A stretch of DNA of 64,000 nucleotides from Ryuthela nishihirai. Its lineage: Eukaryota; Arthropoda; Arachnida; Araneae; Heptathelidae. The position numbers and the translations under genes were made by a program. This document shows positions 1-10,960 of this stretch, one piece after another (position 1 is the first letter of the stretch; each line of letters opens with the position of its first letter). Below the pieces are notes generated by a model. That model saw only the letters and a list, made by a program, of their open reading frames with translations. It was not told the origin of the DNA and made no database searches. The stretch spans positions 29,248,201-29,312,200 of the forward strand of contig JAWZYU010000028.1 of the NCBI GenBank assembly GCA_038380435.1, read 5' to 3'.

Positions 1-1045
1 TAGGGCTGAGATATCCATGATCAGCAGAGACATTGAAAGTGGTAAACAGAATATGGAATGGCACATACTAGTGTTCTATGAACTCTCAGGTGTCCATGTT
101 GAACATTTTTATTTCTAAATTTTGTAATGTCACTTGTGGCCCATAGCATTCCTTGATATTTCTGTTTCTTTTATCACTTTACATTAGTTTACTAATGTAT
201 ATTCTGATAAAAATGAATTTTTTCCCGTCACTGATATATAATATATATATAAGAAAATGAAACTAAAACTCTATTTTAAATATGATGTTTATTTAGGCAG
301 CTCGGTATTAGGCAATTTATGCCATATGGTCAGTGCTTTTGTGTAGTTCTAATGTAGCTGCGCATTTTCAAAGACATATCTTAGGCAATTAAACAGGTTA
401 GCTAATATTTTGGTGATTCTATACTGATAACAATAAATTTGGGATCTATTATTACATATTACAGCATATGTATATAACTATTTTGACTCTGGATCTTGTA
501 ACTTTTCCCTCTTCAATATGCGTAACAAGTGGAGTCGAATGTTTCTTTTGATATTGTCCAAATATTTAAATTTACAGATATTTAATTTCATCTTCGACCA
601 CTGAGTGTAGGGTTAATGCTTGGGGATCATCATGTCTCTCTCATGGCCATACATTGGCTGCGGCTTGATGTCGTTGAGTTGGCGGTCTCACTGCTTTCTT
701 ATACTTCAGGCATCTGTTTCATGTTAACTATGATTGCCATATGGTTTTCCACATTTTATTTCCTAAAATAAAAAGTTTGTACTTGAGTTCTTTGGATCTT
801 CCATAGTCTGCCATATAATTATAGGAATAGTCCTTATAAGAAGAGATCACTGTTCACAAATTCCACTATTGTTGTAACATATAGCCATTATTACTCATGC
901 ACCCCACTTGACTTAGTGTTGGCATGTGAGCTGTTTGTTTATATGTGTTAGGTGGGGCTATTTTGCTGAGTGGGGTTCTCTGTTTCTTGCAGAATCAGCT
1001 GCCATGCTGCTGGAGGGAGGTATGCATCTACATTACAGACAATTT
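1..1045. other. AT-rich non-coding DNA, probably mL37 intron
   Basis: I see no recognisable gene or repeat here. Short TA runs lie near 231-250. One frame is open from the window edge to about 118, but its product resembles nothing I know and has no convincing splice context. The position upstream of the first mL37 exon suggests intron. Confidence 0.4.
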
Positions 1046-1103
1046 CATGATTCTCATAAATTTTTATGCTTTCCGTAGTTAGGGTTGCCCTTTGTGTGTG
1101 TGT

Positions 1104-1135
<32 letters not shown>

Positions 1136-1708
1136 CTGTTAAGTATGTTTGATCAAAAAGCGGTTCAACCTTTCCTCCTATCATTAATTTTGATAATCCT
1201 GTGCTGGAATGTGATTTCATAAATGTAATTTGTGTTCATAGATCCTTTGTTTTTGAGTATGAATTGTACATCCAATACAAAGGTCTGATTTGATTTCCTG
1301 AAAGGGGTTTCAAAGGGATGCCATATACACCACTTCTTTGTATGTGGTATAGGATCTCAACAAACATATTAAAAATGATGAAGTCAGATCAAGATTCTAT
1401 ACCACATACAGAAAGAAAGTGGGTAAATGACATCCCTTTGAAACCCCATTCAGGAAATCAAATCCAACCTTATATGTTGGATGTGTAATTCATACCCTAA
1501 AGCAAAGGATCTATGAACACAAATAGGATTTACAAAATCAAAAACCCAGCACAGGATTATTGAAATTAATGCTAGAAGGAAAGGTTGAACTGCTTTTCGA
1601 TCAAGCATACTTAATACCCCCCCCCCCCCTACACACACACACACACACACCACCACCACTACCACCAAAGGACAAACCCTAACCAGGAAAAGCATAGAAA
1701 TTGGAATT
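1046..1708. repeat. Large foldback (inverted) repeat with about 300-bp arms
   Basis: The left arm (about 1046-1354) reappears as its reverse complement at about 1392-1708, leaving a loop of roughly 40 bases. Matching blocks include the segments around GGTTCAACCTTTCC, ATAATCCTGTGCTGG, GTGTTCATAGATCCTTTG and GGTTTCAAAGGGATG. The arms differ by scattered substitutions and by the length of the G or C run inside each (32 G on the left, about 13 C on the right), so the palindrome is not recent. A fragment of the same sequence lies inside the LINE at 3826-3926. A foldback-type DNA transposon or a hairpin-forming duplication would explain it. Proline-rich or glycine-rich frames here are artefacts of the homopolymers. 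Confidence 0.8.
1104..1135 (+). repeat. Uninterrupted run of 32 G
   Basis: A pure G run preceded by a GT dinucleotide stretch, inside the left arm of the foldback repeat. It could form a G-quadruplex. Its exact length may be a sequencing or assembly estimate. Other G or C runs lie at 6662-6680, 12249-12297 and 20608. Confidence 0.9.
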
Positions 1709-1754
1709 TTTTCATTTTTATTCACTGTTTATTTAAAAGTATGTACTCATTCAT

Positions 1755-1860
1755 AAGGTCCTGCCATCCTCTCAGACCTTCTACTATGGCATATAAACTG
1801 ACAGACTCCTGTCAGACCTCTGTGGCAAGCAGCTGCTTGAGGGGGTATTTATTTATTTTT
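1755..1860 (+). mobile_element. SINE-1 fragment (3' part)
   Basis: Matches the body of a dispersed tRNA-derived SINE, recognised by GGTCCTGCCATCCTCTCAGA and GCAAGCAGCTGCTTGAGGGG followed by a TTTA-rich tail. The tRNA-like head is missing. Other copies lie at 13298-13480, 17308-17514, 32322-32392, 56343-56525 and 59352-59497. Confidence 0.75.
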
Positions 1861-1972
1861 ATTTTATTTACTCATTCATATATGTTCAAGTATGTACTCA
1901 CACTACTAAATTTGTATGTATTTTTTGCATTTTGCTGCATATACTGTTAAAAGTATTGTTATTTATTTGCAG

Positions 1973-2088
1973 TACAAGTCTTTTGAAAAAGCTTAGTATC
2001 CTTTGTGAATTTGGCAGTGCAAAATATCCAGAAGCCTTGAATAGAAGTAAATTTATTGATAGCTTCAGTAAAGTATTCGTGGACAGAG
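1973..2088 (+). CDS. MRPL37: Mitochondrial ribosomal protein mL37, internal exon
   Basis: First of four exons in this window that join in frame to a C-terminal part of mL37, a protein of the large subunit of the mitochondrial ribosome. The acceptor AG is at 1971-1972 after TTTATTTGC; the donor is GTATGG at 2089. The exon begins with the last base of a codon, reads 38 codons (around LLKKLSILCEFGSAKYPEAL and KVFVDRG) and ends with the first base of a Gly codon, completed by GA at 7269. The other two frames stop early. The family call rests mainly on the later exons; this segment sits where mL37 has its helical middle region. The upstream exons (roughly the first 190 residues of a family about 420 long) lie outside the window. 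Confidence 0.75.
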
Positions 2089-2199
2089 GTATGGTTTTAA
2101 TTTTGTAATGTTATTAGTGTATATATTTATCTATTTCTGTAGTTTATTTTTTAAAGGAATTATATATTTTTTATTTTATATATTTTTTAAAATAATAAT

Positions 2200-4125
2200 A
2201 ATTTAATAAGAACAAAATAACAATACAATAAAAGACTTGCATATATATAGAAAACAATATTACCACAAATAAAAAAAAGAATAAATATAAACAAAATAAA
2301 TAAAATAAAAGTTACATATTTAGCAGACCTTTGAGCAATTTGCTCATATAGGGTGCCAAAATGAATTATTACATTCAGAGAAATGTATTTAGTGACAAAA
2401 AATATGTGTCATTATTTTAAAAACAAAATATTATTGAATAACTATATAATAAATAGATAAGTAATAATCAGTATTTGAAGAAGTAAAAATAACATTTTTC
2501 ACTTTCAATTTAAAAACACTATATGAACGTTCATTTCTAATTTCTTTAGGTAGGGAATTAAATATTCTAGGAGCTAAAAATAAAAAGTGTTTATGAGCTA
2601 TTTCTTTCTTTACTTTAGGGATTACAAATAAAAGACCAGATTGACAAGTAGCATAATCTTTATATTTAACTTGTAGAATTGTTGGATTTTTAAAATTAAA
2701 AACAGCTGCTGTATATATATATAGTGATCTCAAACTAAGAATTTTATAATCATTAATAACTTTAGTCATATAGATTTTATTATGAAATGTCATAACTTTT
2801 AAGAATTTATATTGTACTTTACTAACACATTCAATGATATTCCTATAAGTCCTCCCCAGCTAGTTAAAGCATATTTTATAAGAGACTGTATCCATGCAAA
2901 ATAAAGAGTAATTAAAAATCTTCCAGAGATAATTTTTCTTAAATAATACAATCTGACTAAGTAAAATCGTATTTTATTTACAAGCATATTAACATGTGAT
3001 ATCCATTTCAAATTACTGTCTATTAGAACTCCCAAATATTTTGTAGTCTTAATCTGTTTAATATCAGGGCATTCACAAGAAATTTTGTTCACACAATGCA
3101 TACTATGAAATTGTAATTTATTAAAAAAAAGTTGTCGGGGTGAGTGAAAAATGCAAAAAGCATGTTTTATCAGAATTAATTTTTAATTCATTTTTGTTAA
3201 ACCAAGTTGCAATAATATGTAAGTCATTAGAAATATCAAGAAATAATTCATGTTGATTTCGTTTTCTGTAAACAAGAACTGTATCATCAGCATATGAAAT
3301 TGATTTTCCTTTTAAATTTTGATAAAAAAAATCGTTTATATAAATTAAAAATAAAATAGGGCCTAATAATAGATCCTTGTGGAACTCCTTTATTAATCAG
3401 TATTTTAGTACTTTTAATATTATCAATAGAAACTATTTGATAGCGGTCAGATAAATAAGATTTAAACGATCTCCTTAAATTTCCTCTAATTCCTAAGAAA
3501 TATAATTTATGTAATAAAATATCATGTCTAACTGCATCAAAAGCTTTAGATATATCAAGAAATAGGACTAGTGTTTTTTCAGAATTATTTATCCCTTGAT
3601 AAATACTGGTAGTAAACTCTAAGATAGCATGTTCAGTACTTAAACCTTTTCTAAAACCAAATTGAAACTTGTAAAAAAAGGAAATTTTTTCTAAATAATT
3701 ATTAAGTCTTATTTTCATGATGGTTTCAATAACTTTTGGAAAGGCTCGAAGAATGGAAATTGGTCTATAATTATTAAAACAATTTTTGTCTCCATTTTTG
3801 TAAATAGGTTTTACATTTTTAATGTTTGTTGAGATCCTATACCACATACAAAGAAGTGGTGTATATGGCATCCCTTTGAAACCCCTTTCAGGAAATCAAT
3901 ATTGGATGTACAATTCATACTCAAAAGCAATTTTTAAGTCTGAGAAGGAAATACCTTTTTGAAAGCTGCTATTTATTAATTCAACTAAAAATTTAGAATG
4001 ATATTTTACTATTATTTTAATTATTTTTAAATGTATACCATCATATCCTGTTGCTTTATTAGTTTTAAGACTACAAATAATACGACTAATTTCTTCTTCT
4101 GTTGTCTCTATCATAAACATAGATT
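2200..4125 (-). mobile_element. Degenerate CR1/Jockey-type LINE, reverse transcriptase region
   Basis: Minus-strand remnant of a non-LTR retrotransposon in the mL37 intron. Read from 4120 down, it gives the start of an RT domain (TTEEEISRII, ATGYDGIH), the NYRPISIL block, motif A (LFLDISKAFDAV), motif B (INKGVPQGSI) and motif C (YADDTVLVYR near 3260-3295). A thumb-like region (KTTKYLGVLIDSNLKWISHV) and a C-terminal tail (FLFLAPRIFNSLPKEIRNE) follow. At least four frameshifts or stops break it, and a foldback-repeat fragment interrupts it at 3826-3926. No endonuclease was recognised upstream, so the copy is 5' truncated. The AT-rich stretch 2130-2420 may be its 3' UTR. It is clearly a different family from the RTE-like LINE elsewhere in the window. 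Confidence 0.8.
3826..3926 (-). repeat. Fragment of the foldback repeat inside the LINE RT
   Basis: About 100 bases nearly identical to 1250-1360 (GGATGCCATATACACCACTT and GGGTTTCAAAGGGATG in reverse complement). It separates RT residues around FSDLKIA from VKPIYKNGDK, which are contiguous in intact elements of this type. It is therefore an insertion into, or copy within, the LINE. Confidence 0.75.
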
Positions 4126-4619
4126 TTTGTTAAAATTAATCATCTGCCCATTCCTCTAAGACCTGAGATGGCCACATTGTTGCAATAGAATTGTGGATTC
4201 CAGAGAAATCTTGACAACATCAAGGTCCTACTTGGGGCACACGAGCCAATCTGAGTGTGCCTGGAGGAGAGATAATTATAGCCAATCATATATCTCACAA
4301 TCTGGCATTTTTCACTAGTTCGCTGGAATGGAGATGATCCAGCTCACTGGGGTGTTGCCATCCCTTGTGAGCAACCATTCTCCCAACCATTCTCCGTTTC
4401 AGGTCACACCCCCCACTAAATTGACTTGACCTGAGTTTTTCTTCTCGAAAGTAAATGACTATCGATAATTGGTACCTTACATTCTATCAAATCTTTCTGT
4501 ATGTGAGAACCATTCTGTAAGGAGGAACTTGGTCTCTTCAAGATTTTTCCATCCAATAACTTCACCCATTACAGGGAAGTCAAGCCTCCAACTCAATTTG
4601 TCATGATGTGTCCATTTTT

Positions 4620-5175
4620 CGTTCTCTATAGGCTATTGCCAGTCGCATTGAAGGTGCTCTAGAAAATCACATTCCAGTACAATGTGCATGATTGTCTCAG
4701 TGGCATTAGAACATAGATTACATTTTTCAAAACAATTTAGGAATTTACTGAGTCTTTTATTCATTTCCAAAGAACCAGCTGTAGCTTTACATTGAAGTGA
4801 ACTACCAATGTGATTATCCATGTAGGTTTCTTTGGTATACACAGTCTACCTATCATAGACTTGCCTTAGGCTAGGAATCTTAGTTACATCTCTTCTCCAT
4901 AAATTATGTGAAGATCCCTTTATATCTTTAATAATCCTATTTTTCCATCCCACAGCAATTTTAAAATTCCAAGAACCTAATTTAGGCTCGATTTTCTATT
5001 TACTACTAGAGTTCGTCTAAACCACATAGAATTTCGTACTTGAGGAGCAAGTACCCTTAAATATTCAAACACTTTTCTGGCTATATTATTTTCATTCATA
5101 TTGTGAAGGTGACCTAAAAAAAGGAAGTTTGCTTTTTGCTTCTCTGCTTTGAAAAGTGCCCCAATCCATTTCACC
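4620..5175 (-). mobile_element. LINE C-terminal remnants (zinc-knuckle-like)
   Basis: Two broken minus-strand frames. One (4842-4633) has the spacing Cys-x2-Cys-x8-His-x4-Cys in CNLCSNATETIMHIVLEC, as at the C-terminus of many Jockey/I/R1-like LINEs. The other (5174-4977) contains FLFLGHLHNMNENNIARKVF, like LINE tail domains. Several stops lie between and after them. The parent element and its relation to the LINE at 2200-4125 are unclear. The sequence 4130-4620 between them shows nothing I can name. Confidence 0.5.
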
Positions 5176-5189
5176 TTGACTCGTTACAT

Positions 5190-6320
5190 TAGGAGTTAAC
5201 TAGTTTGCTCTAAGCACAAACTTACCAATCTGGATCTGTGACACTTCACAAGTTTTTCTCAGGTTTGAAGAGAATGCAAGGGCACTAAAGCCATAGATGA
5301 TACCTGGTACTTCTTCTTGGGGTTTTTGTTGACTGTCTTGTTCTGTATTCTTCCACCTGGAAGCATCATCGTCAGAGAAGACCCTGATATCTTGTTTTAC
5401 AGCTGCCATCCTCCTTCCTCATCACAGGGAGCTTCATTGAGCACAGCTAACTTTGATGTAGTACTGACACTAACTGGAGGAGTGTGGTTCTCGAACAATA
5501 GCTCCTGGATCCCTCACGAACACAGATGTCAGTACTTACTTTCACTCCCCAACCCACACCTTCACTGCCATTGACCTCACCATATGCTGCTCCTTGATCC
5601 TTCCACTCTTTACCTGGGAGGTCAAGGATAACCCTTACTGAAGTGATCACCTCACTGTGGTATGTACCATCTCTCATGGGGGCCATGTGGCCCTTCATGC
5701 TTATTACAGTGGAGGCTTGATCAGGCTGGCTGGAGTGGTTTCAGACTTCTCTGTGAGTTCAACCACCACTCTGTCAGCCAGGAGCCAATCATTATAGCAG
5801 TAGGGGAGATCACAGACTGTATCATCCATGCATCTGCTTTGACTATTCCTCAGACTTTGACATGATTTCCTCATTTTCTGAAACTATGGTGGAATCCTGA
5901 TTGCATTCACAGCTTGGTAAGGCTCAGAATAAGGCTTGCAGGGAGTTTCAGCGATATCAGACATCTCCCCAACCTTGAAGCATTCAAACATGCCAGGGTG
6001 AAAGCTTGTTTTGGCTGGCACCAGAGCCAGATGGGATCTTGGATTAAATACACATCTTTTATCACCCACACAACCAGTTCTAAGGCCGTGTGGAATAAAT
6101 TCCCGAAGTGGGTGGGAACTATGCGTCCCACTCATTAACAATCCTGGGTCACAATGAACAGGCAATTGCTGATCCTCACATGCAATTGCCAATACTCTAG
6201 GGGAATCATTTGTATTATAGTACCTAAAAAAGTCAAGGAGAGGTTGTGACACCCTAAAATGTATGTTTAAGTTTTCCGGATAGCTCAGCCACCAGGAAAT
6301 TTCTCTTGCCAATTAAATTA
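5190..6320. other. Unclassified repeat-like block, GC richer than its flanks
   Basis: This stretch has fewer stops and a higher GC content than the surrounding intron, with open frames up to 142 codons (6312-5884, minus) and 85 codons on both strands. None of the products resembles a family I know, and no splice-supported structure stands out. An old retroelement or a processed pseudogene is possible; this is inference only. Confidence 0.3.
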
Positions 6321-7268
6321 AATGAGAGTTCTTATTATTAGTGGTGTTACTGCAGAAAAGCACTTAAATTAGTGATGCCAATATAAACTTTAATCAAATA
6401 TTAATAAACTCTACTCAAGAGAAAAAATAAGTCAAAACTATTTCATAAAACAATTAATGTTATTAAAAAATTTTTCTCACAGTAACTAACTTCCTCATTA
6501 ACACTGAAAACTCAACACTACACACTCTCTGAGCTCCTACTAACTCTCCAACTCTTCCGTGACTTAATGTCACTTGCTATACATTTGGTGTGCAAACTGA
6601 TGCATGCATGTCACATTTACATAAAATGATGATAGCGTGCTCCTGCTAGCTATGATGCAAAGGGGGAGGGGGGGGGGGGGTTCTTCCACGTTCATTAATG
6701 GCTGTCAATCAAAAATCGGAGTTATGCATGTGCAACTCCTCTAACAGTATGAGCGAGGAGAAATGATGATTCAACCAAAATATAAAGCCCCAAAATACTA
6801 GTTATAATGTAAATAAAGTAAAACTGGTTAAAGAAAAATAAAAGTGAATGGGTGAACAATCACAAGGTATGATTAAAATTATGGGATCCTTGATGAATTA
6901 TTAAAAGATATATATCATTTAACATTACTTATCTTTTTAAACTTCTTTGCTAATAGCTTGTGTCTTTTAAATTCAGTTGCTAATAATTTACATTTTGTTG
7001 GTGATATTATAGAAAAATTACATGAACCATGTGCTTTTGCATCATATATATATATGGGTTATATATTGAATTTCAATTGGAAAAAGATAATAAACTAGTA
7101 ATTATATAATTTATGTAATATTTTCAACTAGAACATGATTTGTTGTGTATCAATAAATATTTTGTGGAAAAAATTTATTGATATATTGAAGTTAAAATAT
7201 CACCCAGGTAACGCTGTGATTGTCACCTACATTTGTTGTGTAACTAAAATATCTAATTTTTTTTTTAG
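6321..7268 (+). other. mL37 intron, no further features
   Basis: AT-rich intron ending at the AG at 7267-7268. It contains a G run at 6662-6680 and a TA run near 7040. I recognise no repeat family or RNA. Confidence 0.5.
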
Positions 7269-7454
7269 GAAAAGATACTCTTTTATTTGAAATGGAAAGT
7301 GATGTTTTGATTTCCTCAAATAAGCCACTAAAACCTTTTGCATCTCCCAATGAAGTGAAAATTACTGAAATGGAAGAAGTGCCTTCTGTTTATCCTATCA
7401 AACCAATACTTGATTTGATTCAGAGTAATGTATACACTGAAAATGAAATGTTTC
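7269..7454 (+). CDS. MRPL37: Mitochondrial ribosomal protein mL37, internal exon
   Basis: Follows a poly-T tract and AG at 7267-7268. Its first two bases complete a Gly codon from the previous exon, and it ends with the first base of a Pro codon at a consensus donor GTAAGT (7455). The encoded segment runs from KDTLLFEMESDVLISS through EEVPSVYPIKPILDL to NEMF. The stretch VYPIKPILDL followed by an N-x-Y turn matches the mL37 block that precedes its conserved HTL-containing core, as I recall it from vertebrate mL37. No frameshift or stop interrupts the exon. It is separated from the next exon by a 3.4-kb intron filled with decayed repeats. Confidence 0.85.
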
Positions 7455-7615
7455 GTAAGTCAAATTTCTACATTTATGAACATATTAAATAAATTTAATT
7501 AAAAATACAAAAGTTAAGAATTAATTTTCATTTATTCTTTAGCATATTTCTGACTACTTTTTCTTTAAAATTCTTAACCTTTCTCACAGTTGAGAATCTA
7601 GAATATAATTTAAAT

Positions 7616-7864
7616 TTAAAACCCTTCCTGGTATTTAAGAAATAATTTTGCTCTAAACTGAGTTTCGCCCTTAATGGGACTATACCCATGCCTCTTGAAT
7701 ACATTCCAGGTGTTCTGACCACTAAACTCCCAATGGCTGGTTAATTTTTCAGCCAATTGTGACCAAACATTTTCCTGAGTTTTGTCACTGTGGCACCATA
7801 TATGATTGGGATTGGCAATCAATTCAACAATGCGGCAATGATGAATAATTAGATAGGCACTCAC
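7616..7864 (-). pseudogene. MADF-domain-like remnant, possibly from a DNA transposon
   Basis: A minus-strand frame encodes about 82 residues including RIVELIANPNHIWCHSD and ENVWSQLAEKL. This resembles the start of a MADF (Myb/SANT-like) DNA-binding domain: Ile-x-Leu-hydrophobic, a short loop, then Trp-x-x-hydrophobic-Ala-x-x-Leu. A second frame (7722-7528) continues beyond a shift. MADF proteins are encoded by host genes and by the second gene of PIF/Harbinger transposons, so a mobile origin is possible. The segment 8060-8260 nearby has weak similarity to the 5' end of the RTE-like LINE (GGTGGACTTCTGTTGAGG, minus strand). The family call is weak. Confidence 0.3.
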
Positions 7865-8430
7865 ACTAATAGAATTATTAATACAAGAATCAATTAATAA
7901 TCATTGCACAGATTACTTGTAAATTAGAATTCAAGATATAGGGGGTTAGCATATCTGATTACTAAGAAGACATATCTTTGTGTAAGTGTTTGTGTTGTAC
8001 AAGAAAACAGGACAAGCCTGATAAGGCTTCTAGATAAGTTTCCCAAAGTTATTTCTTCAAAGTCCAGTCTTAAATGTCCACTTGACCTTCTTGTTCTTTA
8101 TTTTCCTCAACAGAAGTCCACCAATACAGCAAGGCCACAACACAATCCATAAAATAATTTGTGATGACCTCCTTTATTTCTTTAATTCCCTTTAATATGC
8201 AAATTAAAATAAAATATTTTGCTATAGCTATCTATCTCCACCACCACCTCTTGGAAAAGCTTTATGACCTGGAAGACTGCACTTACAGTTTGGGAAATAC
8301 TATTCCAGATTATCTCTGTACTCTGTGTTGAGGATCCCATATTTCCTTTAACCCTTTCAGTGTCCAGTCCGAAAAACAGGTTTCCATCCAGAGGCCAAGC
8401 TATTTTCTCCCTGTTCTCAGCCAAAAAAAA

Positions 8431-9347
8431 ACTAATTTTAGAATTTTTTTGCCAAATAACTAATGAATGTATGCCAAATTAATCAGCATTTAATTCTGGA
8501 TTATCTGAAAATAAAGTATTTAACAAAAAAGATGATATGTTTTATTTTAATAGGACTTTTTTAGAGTCATGTAGTAAGAAATTCATCTGGCAACACAAAT
8601 AAAAATTTATTTTAATAAATTAAAATTAATAGACAGAAATAATTACAATGCACATGAATAGAATGGCTATATATATTTTTAATAGCAAAAATATTTTTTT
8701 GGTTTTAAGTAAATATTTCTCTTGTTTTGTAATTTTTTTTCGGTACCGTACTTTGAGAAAATTTCTGGTTTTTAGCCAGTTGTGCTGAGTCAAATAAACA
8801 ATCAACCTTAGAATTTAAAAAAAAAAATAACCAATCAACAGGAATAAATCATGTTATATACCAAATTAAAGAGAATTTAATTGTGAATTTTATGAAAATA
8901 AATAATCTAAACAAATTTGGAAGCATATTTATTTTAATAAGCCTTTTACAATGTGATATGGTGAAAAAAAAAAAGATCACACTATACAATTAAGGCTTCA
9001 TTTTGGAAAACCTGATGAATAAAAATAGTTAAATTATATATTTATCAAAAGGAAATTTCCTCCCAAATAATATAATATTCAACCTGAAATATGATTTTTA
9101 TTTCTTTTAATGATTCTTTTCAGTATTGTATATTTTAAACACAACCAGTGTTATACAAAATGACTTGGACTTCTCACCTTCATGGAATTTTTTGAACTGG
9201 TTATGAAATAGAAAAAAACTTCCCTTGGCTGCTCTTTTTGCTAAACATTAAGAATTTTTTTCTTTGGGTGTTGAAGTTTGGTGATCTTCACTAAGTGCAG
9301 AAAGGTTTGTGCACCAAGGCAAAAAAATTACTCTGAGACTATCAGCT
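8431..9347 (+). other. mL37 intron, no further features
   Basis: Very AT-rich intron sequence with A and T runs. I see no coding segment, RNA or repeat family that recurs elsewhere in the window. Confidence 0.5.
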
Positions 9348-9361
9348 CCTTGTTGAAACTA

Positions 9362-9740
9362 TGGCTAAGTCAGAAGTGTGACAGGCTCATAATCTATAGT
9401 TCCCAGGTTTGAGATTTATCTCCACAAAACTCCCGCCTGCCCATGGTCAGTAGGGGACACTGATGGGCTTGGAAAGGCTACCGTCCATTGGATGGGACAT
9501 TAAGCCATGCCCCCGTGTGTGGGAGAGCCATACCTTGTGCACATTAACAAACATGCTGCATGGCCTTGAGGGAGTATACCACCTGCTTCCCAACAGCTGT
9601 TCCTGGGTATCCTCTTTAAATTAAAACTTCTCTGAGCCCTCAGATTATTACAAACTTCTCTGAGCCTTCAGGGTCCTTGTGACCTGGCCATTTAGTCCAT
9701 TGTGGGCAAAAAAGGTCCACTCAGAGGTAAAACAACCCAA
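9362..9740 (+). mobile_element. SINE-2, nearly full length, with target-site duplication
   Basis: A tRNA-derived SINE. It starts with an A-box-like TGGCTAAGTCAG, then CAGGCTCATAATC (anticodon-loop region of a Met-like tRNA), then the family core ATTAAGCCATGCCCCCGTGT, and ends AGGTAAAACAACCCAA. A perfect 14-base direct repeat CCTTGTTGAAACTA flanks it at 9348-9361 and 9741-9754. The B-box region is partly deleted. A short internal duplication of the CTTCTCTGAGCC segment is visible around 9625-9670. Confidence 0.85.
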
Positions 9741-9754
9741 CCTTGTTGAAACTA

Positions 9755-10811
9755 CCACTAATGCATATGTAAATTGATACAATTCCAGCCTTATATATGT
9801 CAATTGCACTCTTTCTTTACTTGCTTATCAAAGATGTGGTTGAACTAACAGATGATGAAACTCATCTAGGACCATAACAGAGCAAATACATCTAGCAGCA
9901 AAATGGTAATGCATAAAACCCTTTTATCAACTAAAATATGTTAAGTTACCATAATAAGCATTAATTACAGAAAAAAAGAGAATATAAAAAATATAACTTA
10001 ATGCCTGCTGTCTGCATAAGCTCCAATGAGTCACTAGTCTTGTCCTGCAAAATTGGTAGCACAAGTCAGGAATTCGGTAAGGGGACAGGTTAGCAGACCT
10101 GGGTAAGTTAAGGTAATTTGGTCAGATAATGTAGACCACCAACCTAGAACAGTTCTGTGCACTCAAACTTTATAACATCCAAGCTACTGACCTTTTTTGG
10201 TTAGTGCTACATGTGCACCTGAAATTAATCATTGAGCTGTAAAAATATCAAAAGCAATAACTCACCTTACATAGAATTTGCCTTAACCTACAAATCCAAA
10301 AAAATTTTTTATCATCTCACTTAAAGAATTTCATTCTATAGAGATATAGAAATTGTCATTCTATATCAGAGGGGTCCTGAAATATTGAGAAATATGTCTT
10401 ATATGCCATTTTGGTATCCATCTTGTAAATTCTTGGTACCAGATATATCTTGAAATACCATTGTTACTATTAGACTATGCTGCTGCACTTCTGCTATGTT
10501 TTATTTATATGCTAAGTATTATGGAATTTTACTAAATTTATGATACATACACTGTGATTTTAGTACATTGTCCATAAATTATATTTGTTAGATCAGCCCA
10601 TATCAGAGTAAACAAAATTTATCATCTATTTCATGACTTAGTACTAAGTTTGGTATATTCATCTTTCAGTTTTTTTCTCTAGTTATATAGTAGTTTGAAT
10701 GCAAGATTTTGTTCATGAAAGTTCTCAGTTATTGATATAGCTTTTAAATATTTTATGTGTAATATATGTAATATAAAATTAAAATGCTGATATATATATA
10801 TAAATTTTTAG
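9755..10811 (+). other. mL37 intron, no further features
   Basis: AT-rich sequence up to the acceptor AG at 10810-10811. I find no repeat family or coding segment. Confidence 0.5.
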
Positions 10812-10960
10812 CTATATCTTCTAATTGCTCTACAAGACACATTCATACCCTACATATTCCACATAAATCAATTGGCCTTTGGTTTCCTCGTGAGAAGTTA
10901 GCCAGGGGTATGGGATGCTGTTTCTCTTTTGCGGCTGCAGAAGCTCATAAACGCTTTGGT
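10812..10960 (+). CDS. MRPL37: Mitochondrial ribosomal protein mL37, internal exon
   Basis: The first two bases complete a Pro codon with the last base of the preceding exon, and 49 further codons end exactly at a consensus donor GTAAGT (10961). The product (RHIHTLHIPHKSIGLWFP, then EKLARGMGCCFSFAAAEAHK) matches the mL37 core: an H-T-L block, about 20 variable residues, then a hydrophobic helix with F-x-F-x-x-A-x-A before the C-terminal domain. Intron phase changes from 1 to 0 here and agrees with the next exon. The following intron is 16.6 kb and carries the four-level transposon nest, the largest insertion load in the gene. Confidence 0.88.

Noticed and set aside
1..118. Open frame at the window start as an upstream mL37 exon
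   Set aside because: No similarity to mL37 that I can recognise and no clear donor site. The open length is expected by chance.
948..1725. Two similar minus-strand frames with proline or valine/glycine runs
   Set aside because: They are created by the G and C runs and the CA/GT arrays in the two arms of the foldback repeat.
5884..6312. 142-codon minus-strand frame as a gene
   Set aside because: No domain, no start or splice context, and a neighbouring frame on the opposite strand is equally open. Kept only as part of an unclassified block.
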